DNA of 64,000 bases from Triparma columacea (taxonomy: Eukaryota > Sar > Bolidophyceae > Parmales > Triparmaceae). The stretch spans positions 1 through 64,000 of the forward strand of contig BRYA01000145.1 in assembly GCA_030267965.1 (NCBI GenBank), given 5' to 3'. Of the stretch, positions 10,961 to 25,894 are shown piece after piece. The position numbers and the translations under genes were made by a program. Numbering within the stretch: the first letter of the stretch is position 1; each line of letters opens with the position of its first letter. The notes beneath the pieces were generated by a model. It saw only the letters and a list, made by a program, of their open reading frames with translations, had not been told where the DNA came from and ran no database searches.

Positions 10961-12342
10961 ATGCTTGGGCGTTTTCTTACTCCTTTTCCATCCCTATCCC
11001 TAGCCGCTCGTGGCTCGCGTTCCCTATCTCTCCCCAATGTGCCTCTGCGGAGTCAGCATCGATTTTCTTCACCCTTGCAACAGAGCTTGAAACGCCTGAA
11101 ACGCCTGAACAGCACGATTGCATCCTGTGGAGGCGCTGAGGTGAAGCCCCTCTGGGCCAAGTACCCTCTAACTAGTGCGACGACCTTGCTCGGCTTAGGA
11201 ATAATCCTCAAGGTGAGGATAATTCGGCACACCCCCACCACACTCCTCCCTACCTCACACCCTACCCCACACGCACCACACTCCTCCGTACCTCATAGAC
11301 AACTGGCCGTACAGAGAAGTTCTACGAGCACAGGTTTGTCGTGAACGTTGACCCTGATGACCTTGCGGGGTTCTACGGGGGAGAGAACTTCATGGAGCTA
11401 TTCTGTGTTCTTCCCTTCGTTGGTACGCTGATGATGAGAGGAGGCGAGTTCGACGATGAGGGTACTGTCCATACCACTGGTTTCCCCGGTGAAATGCTGG
11501 TTTCGATGGTTTTTTCAGAAGATGAGAACGATAATGGTCAGACTGATTGGTTCAACAAGCGTGAGCGATTCAAGGATCTCTTCATGGGGTACAAGGCTTG
11601 GGACATGGTGAGCAACTTTGGCTTCCGAACGTTGCCCAGCGGAAGACTTGAAGTGTACCATTCGGGCGAGTACTTTGATTCTAATATTCCAATCTTTGGT
11701 GGCATCGTGTACTACGTCTTCAAGGTCCACTCCTACTGGCTGGCGTTTGCCACGGCTTACCACCTCAAGTACCACGCCTTTAGGGCCGACACTGACGAGG
11801 AGGAGGAGCTTGAGGAGAGGTCCAGGGCTGATTTGCCTCTCCACTTGGTCGCTGATGTCCTGCCGTACGAGATCAAGAAATTCTTCTTCAGCTTCGTAGG
11901 CATTGATGCTGGCACGCCTCCCTACAAGGCCGAGAGCACGGTCGATTACTCAATCGTCGAAGATGAGGAGGAGGATCAGGAGGAAGATCGCGCGGCTCAC
12001 CTTCAGAGATTGATGACTCGTGTGGAGCAGGACATCAAGTATGACAGAGAATACCAAAGGAGGAGTACCATTAGGAGGATGGCGACGCTTAGGAACGAAC
12101 CCGATGCTGATGTGCCCAAACCTCATGAAGAGCTTGACCTAGAAACCGAGATCCTCGGCAAGGACAAGGGCGGCAATGTGGTGTGGGAGTCTTTGAAGCG
12201 CACTAACAACCCTGAAGGCTACCTCAAGGCTACAAGAATGGCCCTGAAGCGTCGCGAAACTCGCGTCGGTAAGCCCCTCGGCAATCAACTTGGGAGGAAG
12301 GGCACGAGAGTCGATGTTCCCCGCACTGCGGGGAGGCGCTAA
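10961..12342 (+). CDS. Unidentified, probably mitochondrial protein
   Basis: Exon 1 is 10961-11212 (an in-frame ATG at 10889 is an alternative start) and exon 2 is 11299-12342, joined in phase 0 to give about 431 residues. The N-terminus is rich in Arg, Ser and Leu without acidic residues (MLGRFLTPFPSLSLAARGSR), like a mitochondrial presequence. A single hydrophobic segment (LTSATTLLGLGIIL) follows near residue 75. The central part contains FYEHRFVVNVDPDDLAGFYG and MVSNFGFRTLPSGRLEVYHSG, with conserved-looking aromatic and Gly residues. The C-terminal third is acidic (a Glu/Asp stretch near 11790-11820 and 11960-11990) and then highly basic. I do not recognise the family. Topology suggests an inner-membrane-anchored soluble domain. 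Confidence 0.75.
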
Positions 12343-12469
12343 GCTTATAGCATGTAAGGCGCAAAGCTCATGGCAGGAAGGCATAATTAAAGTCATGAGA
12401 ATCCAAACGAAAATTCGTCATTATGCTACCGTGTCACTTTTCACTACATTATTACGTGCCAATATTCTC

Positions 12470-15400
12470 CTATGCAACCCCATACGCCCCAGCTATCTCT
12501 TGTGCGAGCCACCCTTCCGCTTCCTCTTTCGTCGAGAAACTTTTGTGTTTGGCGTTTTTGAATCCCTCCGTCAACACCCTGCATTCCTCCCAGGTCTCGA
12601 AGACCCCTTGCTTCTCCCCTACCGCCACAGCGTACCATTTTTGTTTCCTTTTGGTCTTCTTCTTTGTTGGCTTTTTCCCCCCCTCGTTGGCCTCCCCCTT
12701 GGCCTCCCCCTTGGCCTCCCCCTTGACCGTTTCGTTGCAATTCTCCTCGGCAGCGTCGCTCGGGGCGTCGTAAATATGAAAACCTCTCTCCAACCCTCCG
12801 AACTTCATCTCCTTCTCCCTCCAGGGCTCACAGATGTGGAAAGCGATTTCCTTCTGCATCTTTTCGTCTGTCTCGTAGATTTCGGGGGCCTGGTTGTTCC
12901 CGGAACCGCTCCCGTTGCTGCTCTGAGACATTTGCTTATCGGCCTGCAGCACAGCCGCCCTTGCTTCAAGTTCTTCCTTGCTCAAGGGCCACGTTGAAAG
13001 CTTCTCGTAGAGTCTGAGGAATTTGGGAGGGACGGCCATGACCTTCCTTGCTCTAGTCAGGGCCACATACCATAGGTTCAAGTCGTCGCCATAGTCTTTG
13101 GTTTTAAATTGCCATTCCCTTGGGGTGTTTTTCGGAGGCTTCTTTCTGTCCTTGTTGTAGTTGTTGCCCTTGGATTTCTTCTGCATGTCTTTCGGAATGA
13201 AAGCTGCGATTCCGCATAGGTCGTCCAACACCATAACGTTGTCCCACTCACAGCCCTTGGCGGCATGAACAGTCGAAAGGATGATGTCCGCGTCCTCTTC
13301 CTTGTGGTACTTGTCGTAGATGTTCGATCGAAACGAGTTGACCACTGAGCGGGGGGAGGGGGGGGGAGTGGAAGGAGTTAGCCGCAAGCTGTGCGTCGGG
13401 GGTCTAGTGCGTCGTGGATTCACTCTCCTCTCCTTCACTGCGCCACTTATTCACTCATCCGCTTCAATTTCCCCCCTTCTCCCCCCCCTTCCTCTCACCT
13501 TCCATCGTCTTGTCCTTGTGCCTCTGCACGAGGCTGATGCATACTGAGAACTTTGTGAGCTCCCTCATCTCGATGATCTTGGCGATATTCTTGAACTCAA
13601 TGGTCTCTCCCCTGAACACGGGGTACTTGTTGGTGAATTTTGACTCGTTCTTCCCATTGAAGAAACCCCCGTAGAGGTTACTGAACATCTCAATGTCGTT
13701 AAATATCCCCTTCCACTTACCCCTCCCGGAGCCCTCGCCCTTTCCCATCAGGGCAACCTTGGGGATCTGATCAGGAGGCCTGAACCTGAGGGGGCGCTTA
13801 GAATTTTCGTCCTCATCCTCATCTGTGTTGTCTGAAGGCTCCGACTCCAAGAGCAGCGTTAAGGCGTAGGCGAAGAGGACCATGTTACTGTGTGTGCAAA
13901 GTTGGGTTAGAATGTCCGCGTTGTTAGAGGTCAGGGAGAAGTTGGCGAAGTTTGTTGTGTCTTCTTCCTCTTCTCTTACACCCAATCTCACCTAGCCCCA
14001 AGCACAGTGTAGTTCGGAACCTCGCCGAGATTCAGCTTGACCTTGACGATAGTCCCCGTGTGCTTGCCTGCTCCTGTCACCCTGTACCCGGGGTCCGGAT
14101 GCAACGAGCGCTCCTTCATGAACAGGATCGTATTGGCAGCGCACGCCATGTTCTGGTCGAAACGAAAGCTGTGGGTCAGGGTGCGGTCGATAACGTCTGC
14201 TGCCGCACTGTGCTTGGGGTCGAAGTTAATAATGTTAGTAGACTTGGCCCCTCGGAAACCGTAAATTCCCTGGTTGGTGTCCCCTACGAAGAAGACTTGT
14301 TTCTTGTACAGGCTGGCCTGCGTGAGGAACCAGTCGACTTGGCACTCGGTGAGGTCCTGGCACTCATCAACCAAGAGGGCGGAACAGTTCTACGACGAGT
14401 GCAGTGAGAAACGATTGGGATAACGTGTGAGAATTACTAGCGACGCTTAAACTCCTGCTTTTTTCCTCGCCAGTTAGGACAATATTATCTCGCCGCTTCG
14501 CTTTGCTCCTCGTTCATTCTCACCATCTCGAGTTGGGCGAGTTGGGCATTTCTTAGCACGCTGTCAAATGTGAAGCGCTGCGCGGCGAACGAAGCGAAGC
14601 GAGCAAAGGGGAGGGTTGCATTAGCGGGTAAGATTTGCGACGAGCGGCTTATCCTTCTCCATTGCATCCAGTGCCGTCGGTGCACTCTTCCCTTCTCACA
14701 TTGCGGGACAGGGCTGAGGTGTCGTCGTCCAAGTTTAGGATGCCCCAAATCTTCTTTGCGCTCTCCACATAAAAAGGAATGTCAAAGGGCTCCCAACCCC
14801 CAGCGCACTTGGACGGGATATACTTGTTCAAGAGGGACCCTGAGCCTTCCATGTGATCCTTCTTCGCCGGGTAGTAAGTCTTTTTCGCTGTGAAGCACAT
14901 GGCCGCGTCTCCGGCCTTGAAGAGGAACTCGTTGCAGACCTGCTTGCGGATATAAAAGATGACCTGTGGGGAGAGGGGGGAAGGAATTGTTCGTAAGCCA
15001 TGCAAAAGGGAGGACCCGGGTTAGAGACCGATATATAAATATATTCACTTCACTCCCACGCCGACTCATCCCCACTAGACCCACCTGCTTGCGCACACCC
15101 ATTGCGGCCTGCTTTGATACTTCCTTGTCGGAACGTATCGGGGCGAGGAAAACGTCAATGTCCTCGCTCAGCGTCGACTCGATGAGGGCGTCGATTGCAG
15201 CCTCGTCGTCGGGGTTCCCTAGCCTTACGTCTTTGTAGCTCATCCATGATCCAAACGCGGCACTATGTGTCGTCTTGCAGTCGCACATTGCCTTCATGTG
15301 CAGGATGGTCGGGTCCTTGCTGAACCTTCGCTCTGCATCCATCGCAGCGCTCTTGTTGAAGGTGACGTAGCTGATCCTTGTGTGACCAAACGAGGCCAAG

Positions 15401-15780
15401 GAGCTCACAATCTGCTGCAAGGTGGTGGTCTTCCCAGTCCCGGCTGCTGCCCTGACCCTGATGATCTCCCCCCGCTTCAAACCTGGAGGCTTAGCGAGAT
15501 TGACAATCGCGATCTGTTCTTCGGTGAGGTGTATCGCGTTCTGAGGCTTTCCAAGCTCGGAAAACCCTGGTGAGTGCAGATTTGCAAAACCTGGCGAGAG
15601 TCCCGAAGTCATTGAACCCCCATTATCAACATCTACAGGTGACATCATCGATCCACCGACCGCGCAGTCAGAGGATAAGTCTACAAAGTTTTGTGCCGTT
15701 GCCGACACGGTTGTCTTCTTGCGTTTCTTCTTGAGTCTGGACTTGCGAAGGGGGGGGGCCGGCTCGGTGGGAATGTCCAT
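12470..15780 (-). CDS. UvrD/FBH1-like superfamily 1 helicase with C-terminal RNase H1-type hybrid-binding domain
   Basis: Six exons join in phase: 15085-15780, 14700-14963, 14524-14577 (18 codons), 13992-14389, 13499-13887 and 12470-13344, giving about 891 residues. SF1A motifs are all present: Walker A AAAGTGKTTTLQ (near residue 113), Walker B VDECQDLTECQ, GDTNQGIYGFRG, a STVHAAKGCEWDNV motif, and WYVALTRARKV. The layout resembles FBH1 helicases, which disrupt RAD51 filaments, but I see no F-box. After a Lys/Glu-rich linker with a GEAK repeat (12690-12740), the last ~50 residues (WYAVAVGEKQGVFETWEEC) match the hybrid-binding domain of RNase H1, which binds RNA:DNA hybrids. A nuclear role in recombination or R-loop processing is inferred. 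An upstream in-frame ATG at 15798 is possible. Confidence 0.85.
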
Positions 15781-15916
15781 TTTGGTGGTTGGGGACACCA
15801 GAAGGGAAGGGAAAAGAAACAGACCGTCTACAACTCAACTGGGGCTCCTCGATTGCGGCACGTTGAAGTTTGTTGCAGTCTGACCCTCTCAAATTCCTTC
15901 CAAATTTTGCCTGATT
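15781..15916. promoter_or_regulatory. Divergent promoter region
   Basis: The start codons of the minus-strand helicase (15780) and the plus-strand phenylalanine hydroxylase (15917) are only 136 bp apart. Both promoters and 5' leaders must therefore share this segment. No TATA box or other defined element is obvious. Confidence 0.5.
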
Positions 15917-17989
15917 ATGCTCTCCAATATCGCCCGTAGAGCGCTCAAAATACGCGGGCCTGTTTTTCTACCCCAGGTAGCGAGGGCATTCAGCTCCACT
16001 CACGGTGCTTCAAGGTGAGTGAAAGGAATAAAAAGGATTCTTCGTGGAAAGGAACGTCAAGAAGAATCTTGTTTGTAGACCTCTTGTGTGATTGTCAATG
16101 CTATTACTGAAGTATTTCGGGAAAGATATATATGTGTTATTAGAGATGTTACTCCCAATAGTCGTATTCTTACCTTTAAGACATATTCCTTGGGCATGAC
16201 ACCTATAGCCCGATCCCACCATCTGACCTCTTCACCCATCGTTTCGCAATAGCTTCATTTCGGCCACCAATAAGACACCTGATGCAACTCCTAAGATCAG
16301 CTGCGTGTTGGAGCTCAAGGATAGACCCGGTGCCTTACATGATGTTCTCAAGTACTTTTGGAAGTATGACTTGAACATCACGAGGATTGAGTCGCGCCCC
16401 AAGACATTGAACGCGCTTGGTGAGGCCCGCTTCGACTTCTTTGTCGATTTTGAGGCTAACGATAAGGTGAGTTCTGGGTGGATAGGGAAGGATAGCATAC
16501 AGATATATAGATGCTCCTCCTCTCCTCCTCCTCTGCGTCCTCCTCTGCCTCCTACTGCCCGTGCTCACCTAGCCTTCTTCTTCTTCTTCTCTTCGCTCGT
16601 CCCCCCTTAGAACGCCCCTTCTGTCCAGTCCCTTTTCGCGTCCCTCGAGTCCATGACCACAAAGGCTCTCATCCTTGACGAGAAGGATGTCATGTGGTTC
16701 CCCCGCCATTTGTCTGAGCTCGACTTGATCGCCAACAGGACCCTCGACGCCGGTGCTGACCTCGAGTCGGACCACCCTGGTTTTAATGACGAGGTTTATA
16801 GGGCGAGGAGGGGAGAGCTTGCCACGGTCGCCCAAGAGTACCAGTGGAACGAGCCAATCCCCTACATCGACTACACTGAGAAGGAGATTGAGACCTGGGC
16901 GATTGTGTGGGATAGGATGGAGGGCTTGTTGGACAAGCACGCTTGCTCCGAGTACAAGAAGAGCTTTGCCTCCATGAAGGAGCACTGTGGCTACAGCAGG
17001 GAGAATATTCCCCAGGCGCAGGACATCACCGACTACCTGCAGGGCAGGACCGGTTTCCGCATGAGGCCTGTCGCTGGGCTTCTCTCCTCTCGCGACTTCT
17101 TGAACGGCCTCGCCTTTAGAACGTTCTTTTCCACCCAATACATCCGCCATGACTCAATGCCACTGTACACTCCCGAACCTGACATTTGCCACGAGCTTCT
17201 CGGTCACGCCCCCATGTTTGCGGATCAGGACTTTGCCGACTTCAGGTGAGAATGGAGAGGAAGCGAAAGAGTGCTATCGTGACGGTACACAGATGCGCAA
17301 TACCCTTTCCTAAACTTTGCGCTCGGGAATGTAACGCGGAACAAAACCATGCATGCTAACCTTCTATCGCAACCCTTGTTGTGATTTGCTGCAAACGTCG
17401 CAGCCAAGAAATCGGCCTCGCCTCCCTGGGTGCTAGCGATGAGGACGTCCAGAAACTCGCCTGGTGCTACTGGCACTCCGTTGAGTTCGGCCTTTGCAAG
17501 GAGGGCGGGGAGCACAAGGCTTACGGGGCGGGTCTACTCAGCAGCTATGGGGAGCTAGAGTACGCTTGCGCTGACTACCGGCCCGCCGGTGGAACTGATG
17601 ATAGGTGAGAATGGAGAAGATGTGAAAGGGTATTGCTAGGAGAAGCGAAGCAACGTGGCCTCCTTAGACAAGCGAGATGCTAACTCCAACACCTCTCGAT
17701 CCTAACTCCAACACCTCTCGATCATTACAGGCCTGAGATCAAGCCTTGGGACCCCGCCGTCGCCTCCGTCCAGGAGTTCCCGATCACCACTTACCAGCCT
17801 GTCTACTTCCTCGCCGAGAGTCTGAATGACGCCAAGACCAAAATGAGGGACTTCTGCGAGAACCTCAAGAAGCCCTTCCTCAGCCGGCACAACCCAAATA
17901 CTAACGAAATCTGGGTCGACCGACCGGTCAAGAGGAAGAACCACCCCTCCGCCGCCGCGGAGTTGGAGGAGGAGGAAAAGACGGCATAG
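15917..17989 (+). CDS. PAH: Phenylalanine-4-hydroxylase (biopterin-dependent aromatic amino acid hydroxylase)
   Basis: Five exons join in phase: 15917-16014, 16253-16466, 16611-17245, 17404-17604 and 17731-17989, giving 468 residues, close to human PAH (452). A short Arg/Ser-rich leader ([14 protein letters not shown]) suggests mitochondrial import. Residues ~45-105 form an ACT regulatory domain ([15 protein letters not shown], the Phe-sensing fold). The catalytic domain contains [20 protein letters not shown], the iron-binding [12 protein letters not shown] with two His, and the third ligand Glu in YWHSVEFGL. It converts Phe to Tyr using a pterin cofactor, O2 and non-haem iron. The last intron has a duplicated branch-site block at 17680-17722. 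Confidence 0.93.
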
Positions 17990-18117
17990 AGGATGAATAG
18001 AAAAGTGGTGGGGGGGTAGGGATCCCTAAAGGATAAGAATTGGCATTTGTTAATAAAATGGAATAAAGTAGAATGGAGTGGATTATTGGGGTGCAATCCC
18101 TGCACAGCATGCCTGCT

Positions 18118-19415
18118 TTACTCTCCTGCGCCTTCCCATCCACCGGCCCTTTTCAATTTTACCCTAAACTCCAAGATACGGGCCCTTGTGCTTCCAGGCT
18201 CGCAGTCTATAAACTCCTTGACGTCGTCCTCCAAAGTGGTTTGCCAGCCGTCCCAATTTCCCTTCATCCTCTCCTCCTCCTTTGCCATCATTCTCTCGTC
18301 TGGCGTGACAGGCTTCCTCTGCAGCGGGCCCTTCTTCACGTTCTTTTCGTCGGACTCCATCTTGTCCAGAGGGTCGACGAAACCGTACTCCCCGAAGAGG
18401 TCGAGTGAAGAAAAACCACCGGATCCATACCCAATGGTTACCTCTTGGCCCTCCCTTATGTTGCGCTTTGCCCTGATTACAAAGGTCGAGTCGTCTAGGG
18501 GGGAGGGGGGAGGGGGTGGGGGGGGGTTATAGTAGGGTGAGCGTGTGCAAGCGAAACGTATTGTAAAGAATGTGGGAATCGCCTCACCTAGCTCGGGGTC
18601 GAGGATGTCGAACTCGGCGTTGGAGGAGGGGCTGTGGTTGATCATGTCGAAAAAGGGGACGAGGACCCTAACGCTCTTGGCCTTGGCCCCCTCGTCCTCG
18701 ATGCTGAGCCTAATGTTGAAACTACGACTGCTCGTCAACCACGCATAGTACCTCAGATCCTCCTCGCTCACACCTTTTGCCTTGGCGACCTCAGAGATCT
18801 TCTCAATCCTCGACATTGTCTTCTCGATCATTTTCGGGAACTCCAGCTCCGCGATCTCCTCCATGCTGAAATAGTCTGGAGTCGGGGAGAATTCGTCACC
18901 CCCGTCAGTGGGAAGTGAGGATAGGTATGGTTCAAAGTACTCCATCCTCTCAGCGTTGTTAAGGTACCAATCCAAGTAATTCCCCGCAGCTTCCACGACG
19001 TCAACGTCCTCAGCATTAGGGTCGGAAAGTGCCAATGCGATTGATGAAGGAAGGGAGCATATGGTCTACGGGAGGGTGTTAGGAAGATGGCATGTATCGA
19101 GGCAAAAGCCCTGGTTTGGTCGCATAATCCCTCTCTCACCTCTCCCTTCTTAATATCTTTCGTACAAACTAGTCCCCGCATTGCATTCTTAACAGACGCT
19201 ATTTTGGCCTTCTCGTTGCATTTACCTCCGGCGTTGTTGATGAACTCCACAAGCTTCATGGTCTCCAGGGAATTGTCCAGCCTGTGGGTTGCCATTGGGT
19301 CGACCTTTTTGGCACCGAAGCCCCCAGACTTGGCAGTTTTTGTCGCTGCGAATCCCTCTGATCCGTTCAAAACGGATGCGAGAATCATCATGATAATAAT
19401 ACTTGATGAAACCAT
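18118..19415 (-). CDS. Plastid SET-domain protein lysine methyltransferase (Rubisco LSMT-like)
   Basis: Exons 19140-19415, 18588-19065 and 18118-18494 join in phase to give 376 residues. The N-terminus is a hydrophobic signal peptide followed by SEGFAATKTA, i.e. a Phe at the cleavage point as in plastid-targeted proteins of secondary algae. SET features are split by an insert as in Rubisco large subunit methyltransferases: RGLVCTKDIKKGE at the start, YAWLTSSRSFNI and FFDMINHSPSSNAEFDI (the NHS motif) in the middle, then IREGQEVTIGYG and FGEYGFVD (the catalytic Tyr region). The C-terminal part would be the substrate-binding domain, shorter than in plant LSMT. It probably trimethylates a plastid protein such as Rubisco or aldolase; the substrate is inferred from family only. 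Confidence 0.85.
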
Positions 19416-19602
19416 TTGGCTATGATGTCGGGGTAAGGGTTAGGTTTATTGAAGATGGGATGGGGTGGGTAAACGAGGGAAACTTGGAAGCAACTGTAGA
19501 GGACTGTTGACTTCGACTACGTAGGTGGCCGGATGCAAAGAACTCACCAAAAAAAGAAATGGAAAAAAACAAAGAACAAAAAAACCAAAAAAACCCTGAA
19601 CT

Positions 19603-20467
19603 ATGTGGATGTTGATACGGATGGCCGCGTTTCTCGGGGCAACCCTCGCCTTTAAACCTTTTGTATCGCGAAAAGCACTACCAAGACTTACCAACGCTCC
19701 TAATACACACTATCTCAACCCTGGACCACCACACCCTTCCAACTTGTCAGTGTTGGGAGCAGTAAAGGCCCCTGCCGATGTCGATGGAGTCGATCCATAC
19801 GATGGGTTTCCCAGTGTGTTTAGACCAGTAGCGGAGTTCATTGACTCGAACACTGGGGGTTGGGCTCTGAGCTATGCTGACTGTACACCAGAAGATGAGA
19901 CCACACTTGGGGGAGTGGCGTTTCTACTGACGAACGTGGCGTATCTGGTGGTTGGGGGAGTTCTATGGAATAGGGGCGAGGTGACGTTAGGATTGCTGAC
20001 GGAGGTGGCCGGGATTTTTAGCTACATTTATCACTACAATCAGGTGAGAGAGAGAGAATAATGAGGAATGGGGAGACACAGTGCACGCCAGTCGCTATAA
20101 TCTAACCCATGATCGGTCGTCGCAGCTCGCCGCGCGGGGTGCTAATAGCCCAGCGGTGCGGTTGAGTCTCCTGATTGACTACTTTACTGCCGGCTCCGCT
20201 TTAATTTTCGGGACAGGGATGCTCTTTGAGGAGGTCGGGAGCGAGATTTTTGCGGGGGGGCTGACGGGCGTAAATATACTGGCTGCTTCTCCATCTCTTA
20301 CCGCCGCGTTGGTGTGCGGGTTCCTGGCGGTGCTGAACCTGCGCCTCTGCTGGGTTTGGGAGAGAGGGAAGACATATCTGTTCTTCCACTCTCTATGGCA
20401 TATTTTTAGCGCCGCGACCTGTTACTTTGTCGGCGCCGATTGGAATGGAGGAAATTGGTGGTGGTGA
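19603..20467 (+). CDS. TMEM8/CREST-superfamily multi-pass membrane protein, probably plastid-targeted
   Basis: Exons 19603-20043 and 20126-20467 join in phase 0 to give 260 residues. The N-terminus (MAAFLGATLAFKPFVSRKAL) fits a signal peptide plus Phe transit type. Several hydrophobic helices follow. Motifs fit the CREST metal-dependent hydrolase-like superfamily (ceramidase, PAQR, TMEM8): a Ser and His in GIFSYIYHYNQ, an Asp in LLIDYFTAG, and HSLWH (H-x3-H) in the last helix. TMEM8 proteins carry the same order. A lipid amidase or phospholipase role is inference. The gene is divergent from the SET gene; their start codons are 187 bp apart. Confidence 0.72.
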
Positions 20468-20577
20468 CAGACGAGAGCGGGAGGGGCAAGAGGGAGGAGG
20501 AAAGTGAAGTTGACACCAAATAAATTGTTTGTACTCTCACAGTCTTGTTTTATTTAACCCTAACATTCTAAACCTTA

Positions 20578-21142
20578 TTACACCCAAACGTCGCTTACCC
20601 TGGCGCCTCCGTAGACGTTGTCCTCCTCGATTCCGCAATCCTTTAGACCGTCAAGATAGATAGAATGCACTTCCTCCCTCAGTGCAGATTCTTTCCAAGC
20701 GCCGAAGTTCTCCTTGGTGTCCCAGACGAAGCTCAGCTCGTACGCCCACTCGCTCTTGCAAACGTGACGCGTTGCAGAAATCATGCCGGGACTTGCCTTC
20801 ATCTGGGAATTCATTTCGACGGGCGAGGTGAAGTGAGGTGAGTTTATGGGCATTTCAAGGTAGTTGGAATTCATCTGATACATTTTCAGGCGTGATGTGG
20901 CCATATCCAACCTCTGCGACATAACCGCCACTCACCTTCTCAGTCATGGCCTTCATTGCGCTGTCGAACTTGACAGCGGTCGGCTCATCCCTCACATTGA
21001 GCTTGAGAACCGACGCGACGTTCGTAACTGGAATCGTGCTGAAGGGTCGAGAAAGGGAGGATGCACGAGCCGAAATTTTGGACAGCGAAGAAACAAGCAT
21101 TGTTGGTAATGTGCCTTGCAAAAATAAATAAATACTTTCCAT
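20578..21142 (-). CDS. Small ABM-like (dimeric alpha-beta barrel) protein, probably mitochondrial
   Basis: Exon 1 runs 20936-21100 (or from the upstream ATG at 21142) and exon 2 is 20578-20802, joined in phase 0. The product is 129 or 143 residues. The ATG at 21100 gives a typical mitochondrial leader (MLVSSLSKISARASSLSRPF). The mature part resembles the antibiotic biosynthesis monooxygenase fold: VLKLNVRDEPTAVKFDSAM, GMISATRHVCKSEWAYELSF, then a Trp/Phe segment (TKENFGAWKES). Such proteins are small dimers that act on quinones or bind haem, but no specific activity can be assigned. Confidence 0.7.
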
Positions 21143-21408
21143 ATCAATTAGGTGTATTTAATTTGACTCCGCAATTTACACGCCCCATACGAATCTATTG
21201 TCTGCAGTTTTGACCAAGTTAGATCTACCAGGACTCACCCACCCCTACGAGAACGGCAGCAAACCTCTTCACCTCTGCCTCCTCCTTCTCCCTCCTCAAC
21301 GCCCCCTCCTGGCTGCCTTCCCCACCCCTACGAGAGCTTCTAGCATCCTCGTAATCTCCTCCTTCTCCTCCTTCATCTCCGACAAAGCACTGTAACTCAA
21401 CCTTCACA

Positions 21409-22439
21409 ATGACTTTCCTTCTTCTTCTTCACCCCCTGTTCATCCTCCTTGTCGTGCTCATCCCTTCCTCCTCCTCCCTTAAGGTGAACTTTTGTACCGG
21501 AAACGTCATGAAAATAAACGAGGTGACTTCAATACTGAGCTCACACTTTTCTCCCAACACTCCTCTGATTGAGCTATCTCATGTCAACGTAGATCTCCCT
21601 GAGATCCAGGCCGAGGACGCTGCGGTGATCCCGAAACACAAAGCTACGCTAGGTGAGGATGATGAGGACCTTTGTCGTTCACTCCCCCCCACTTCTAACC
21701 CCCCTCCCCTACGGCCCAGGAGCTCAGCTGGCCTCTGGTCCCTGCGTATGCGAGGACACGTCACTCTGTCTGCACGCTCTCGGTGGTATGCCTGGTCCTT
21801 TCATTAAGTTCTTCCAAAAGTCGCTCGGTAACAAAGGTCTCTGGGACGTCCTAGATGCGTACCCCGTGAAGACAGCCACTGCTGTCTGCACATTGGCCTT
21901 CGTGCCGGCTGTGCACGCTGACCCGATCGTGTTTGAAGGCGTCGTTGAGGGCAAGCTTGTCAACCCGGAGGATCCCAAGTGGAAGGAGTACTCGCAAGGC
22001 TTTGGTTGGGATTCAATTTTTGTGCCTGAAGGCTACGACAGGCCCTTCTCTGCAATGTCCCTCGAGGAGAAGTGTGCCATCTCTCATCGTGGCGCCGCCG
22101 TTAGGGCTTGGGCGAATTGGATGGAGCTGAACGAGGAGGAGCTACGCAAACCTCACTCTGACAAGAGGATCGGACATCGCGGTTTTAGGTGAGAGATGGG
22201 ATTATCAATGACTGCCGCCCAGCTTCCCCCGGTGCTCAACGGCAAGGTCAAAGCCCTCGTTGAAGACCCTGACAACACCGCTCAAGCCCATGCCCGCTAA
22301 CACAACCCATTTCACATCTCGCTTCGGTCGCCACCGCTTCCGCCGCCACCGCTTCCGCCGCCACTGCAGTTTTATGAAAGACGGCAAGACAAAGTGGGAA
22401 GGGCCAACGTCTTTCACTGTGGACGAAAACGCAAACTAA
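21409..22439 (+). CDS. ITPA: Inosine/xanthosine triphosphate pyrophosphatase (ITPA/HAM1) with N-terminal signal-like sequence
   Basis: Three exons join in phase: 21409-21652, 21720-22188 and 22370-22439, giving 260 residues. The last exon was placed by phase: AG from exon 2 plus T reads on as SFMKDGKTKWEG and ends at the stop at 22437. Family signatures are present: FCTGNVMKINEV (usual form TGNxxK), CEDTSLCLHALGGMPGPFIK, GFGWDSIFVPEGYDR, and EEKCAISHRGAAVRAW (the SHR motif). The enzyme hydrolyses non-canonical purine triphosphates (ITP, dITP, XTP) to monophosphates. The N-terminus (MTFLLLLHPLFILLVVLI) is a strong hydrophobic stretch not found in cytosolic ITPases, implying the secretory or plastid-surrounding compartment. 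The second intron holds a chance 30-codon frame at 22208-22300. Confidence 0.88.
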
Positions 22440-22482
22440 CTAAATCCTCTCATTTTTTGTTAAACATCTCATCCCCATACCT

Positions 22483-25894
<3,412 letters not shown>

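Noticed and set aside
12290..12997. Plus-strand 235-codon open frame opposite the last helicase exon
   Set aside because: Pro/Leu-rich shadow of the Lys/Glu-rich linker; the minus strand carries helicase motif VI and the hybrid-binding domain.
22208..22300. 30-codon frame starting MTAAQLPPVLNGK
   Set aside because: It lies inside the second ITPA intron; joining exons 21720-22188 and 22370-22439 in phase explains the region better.
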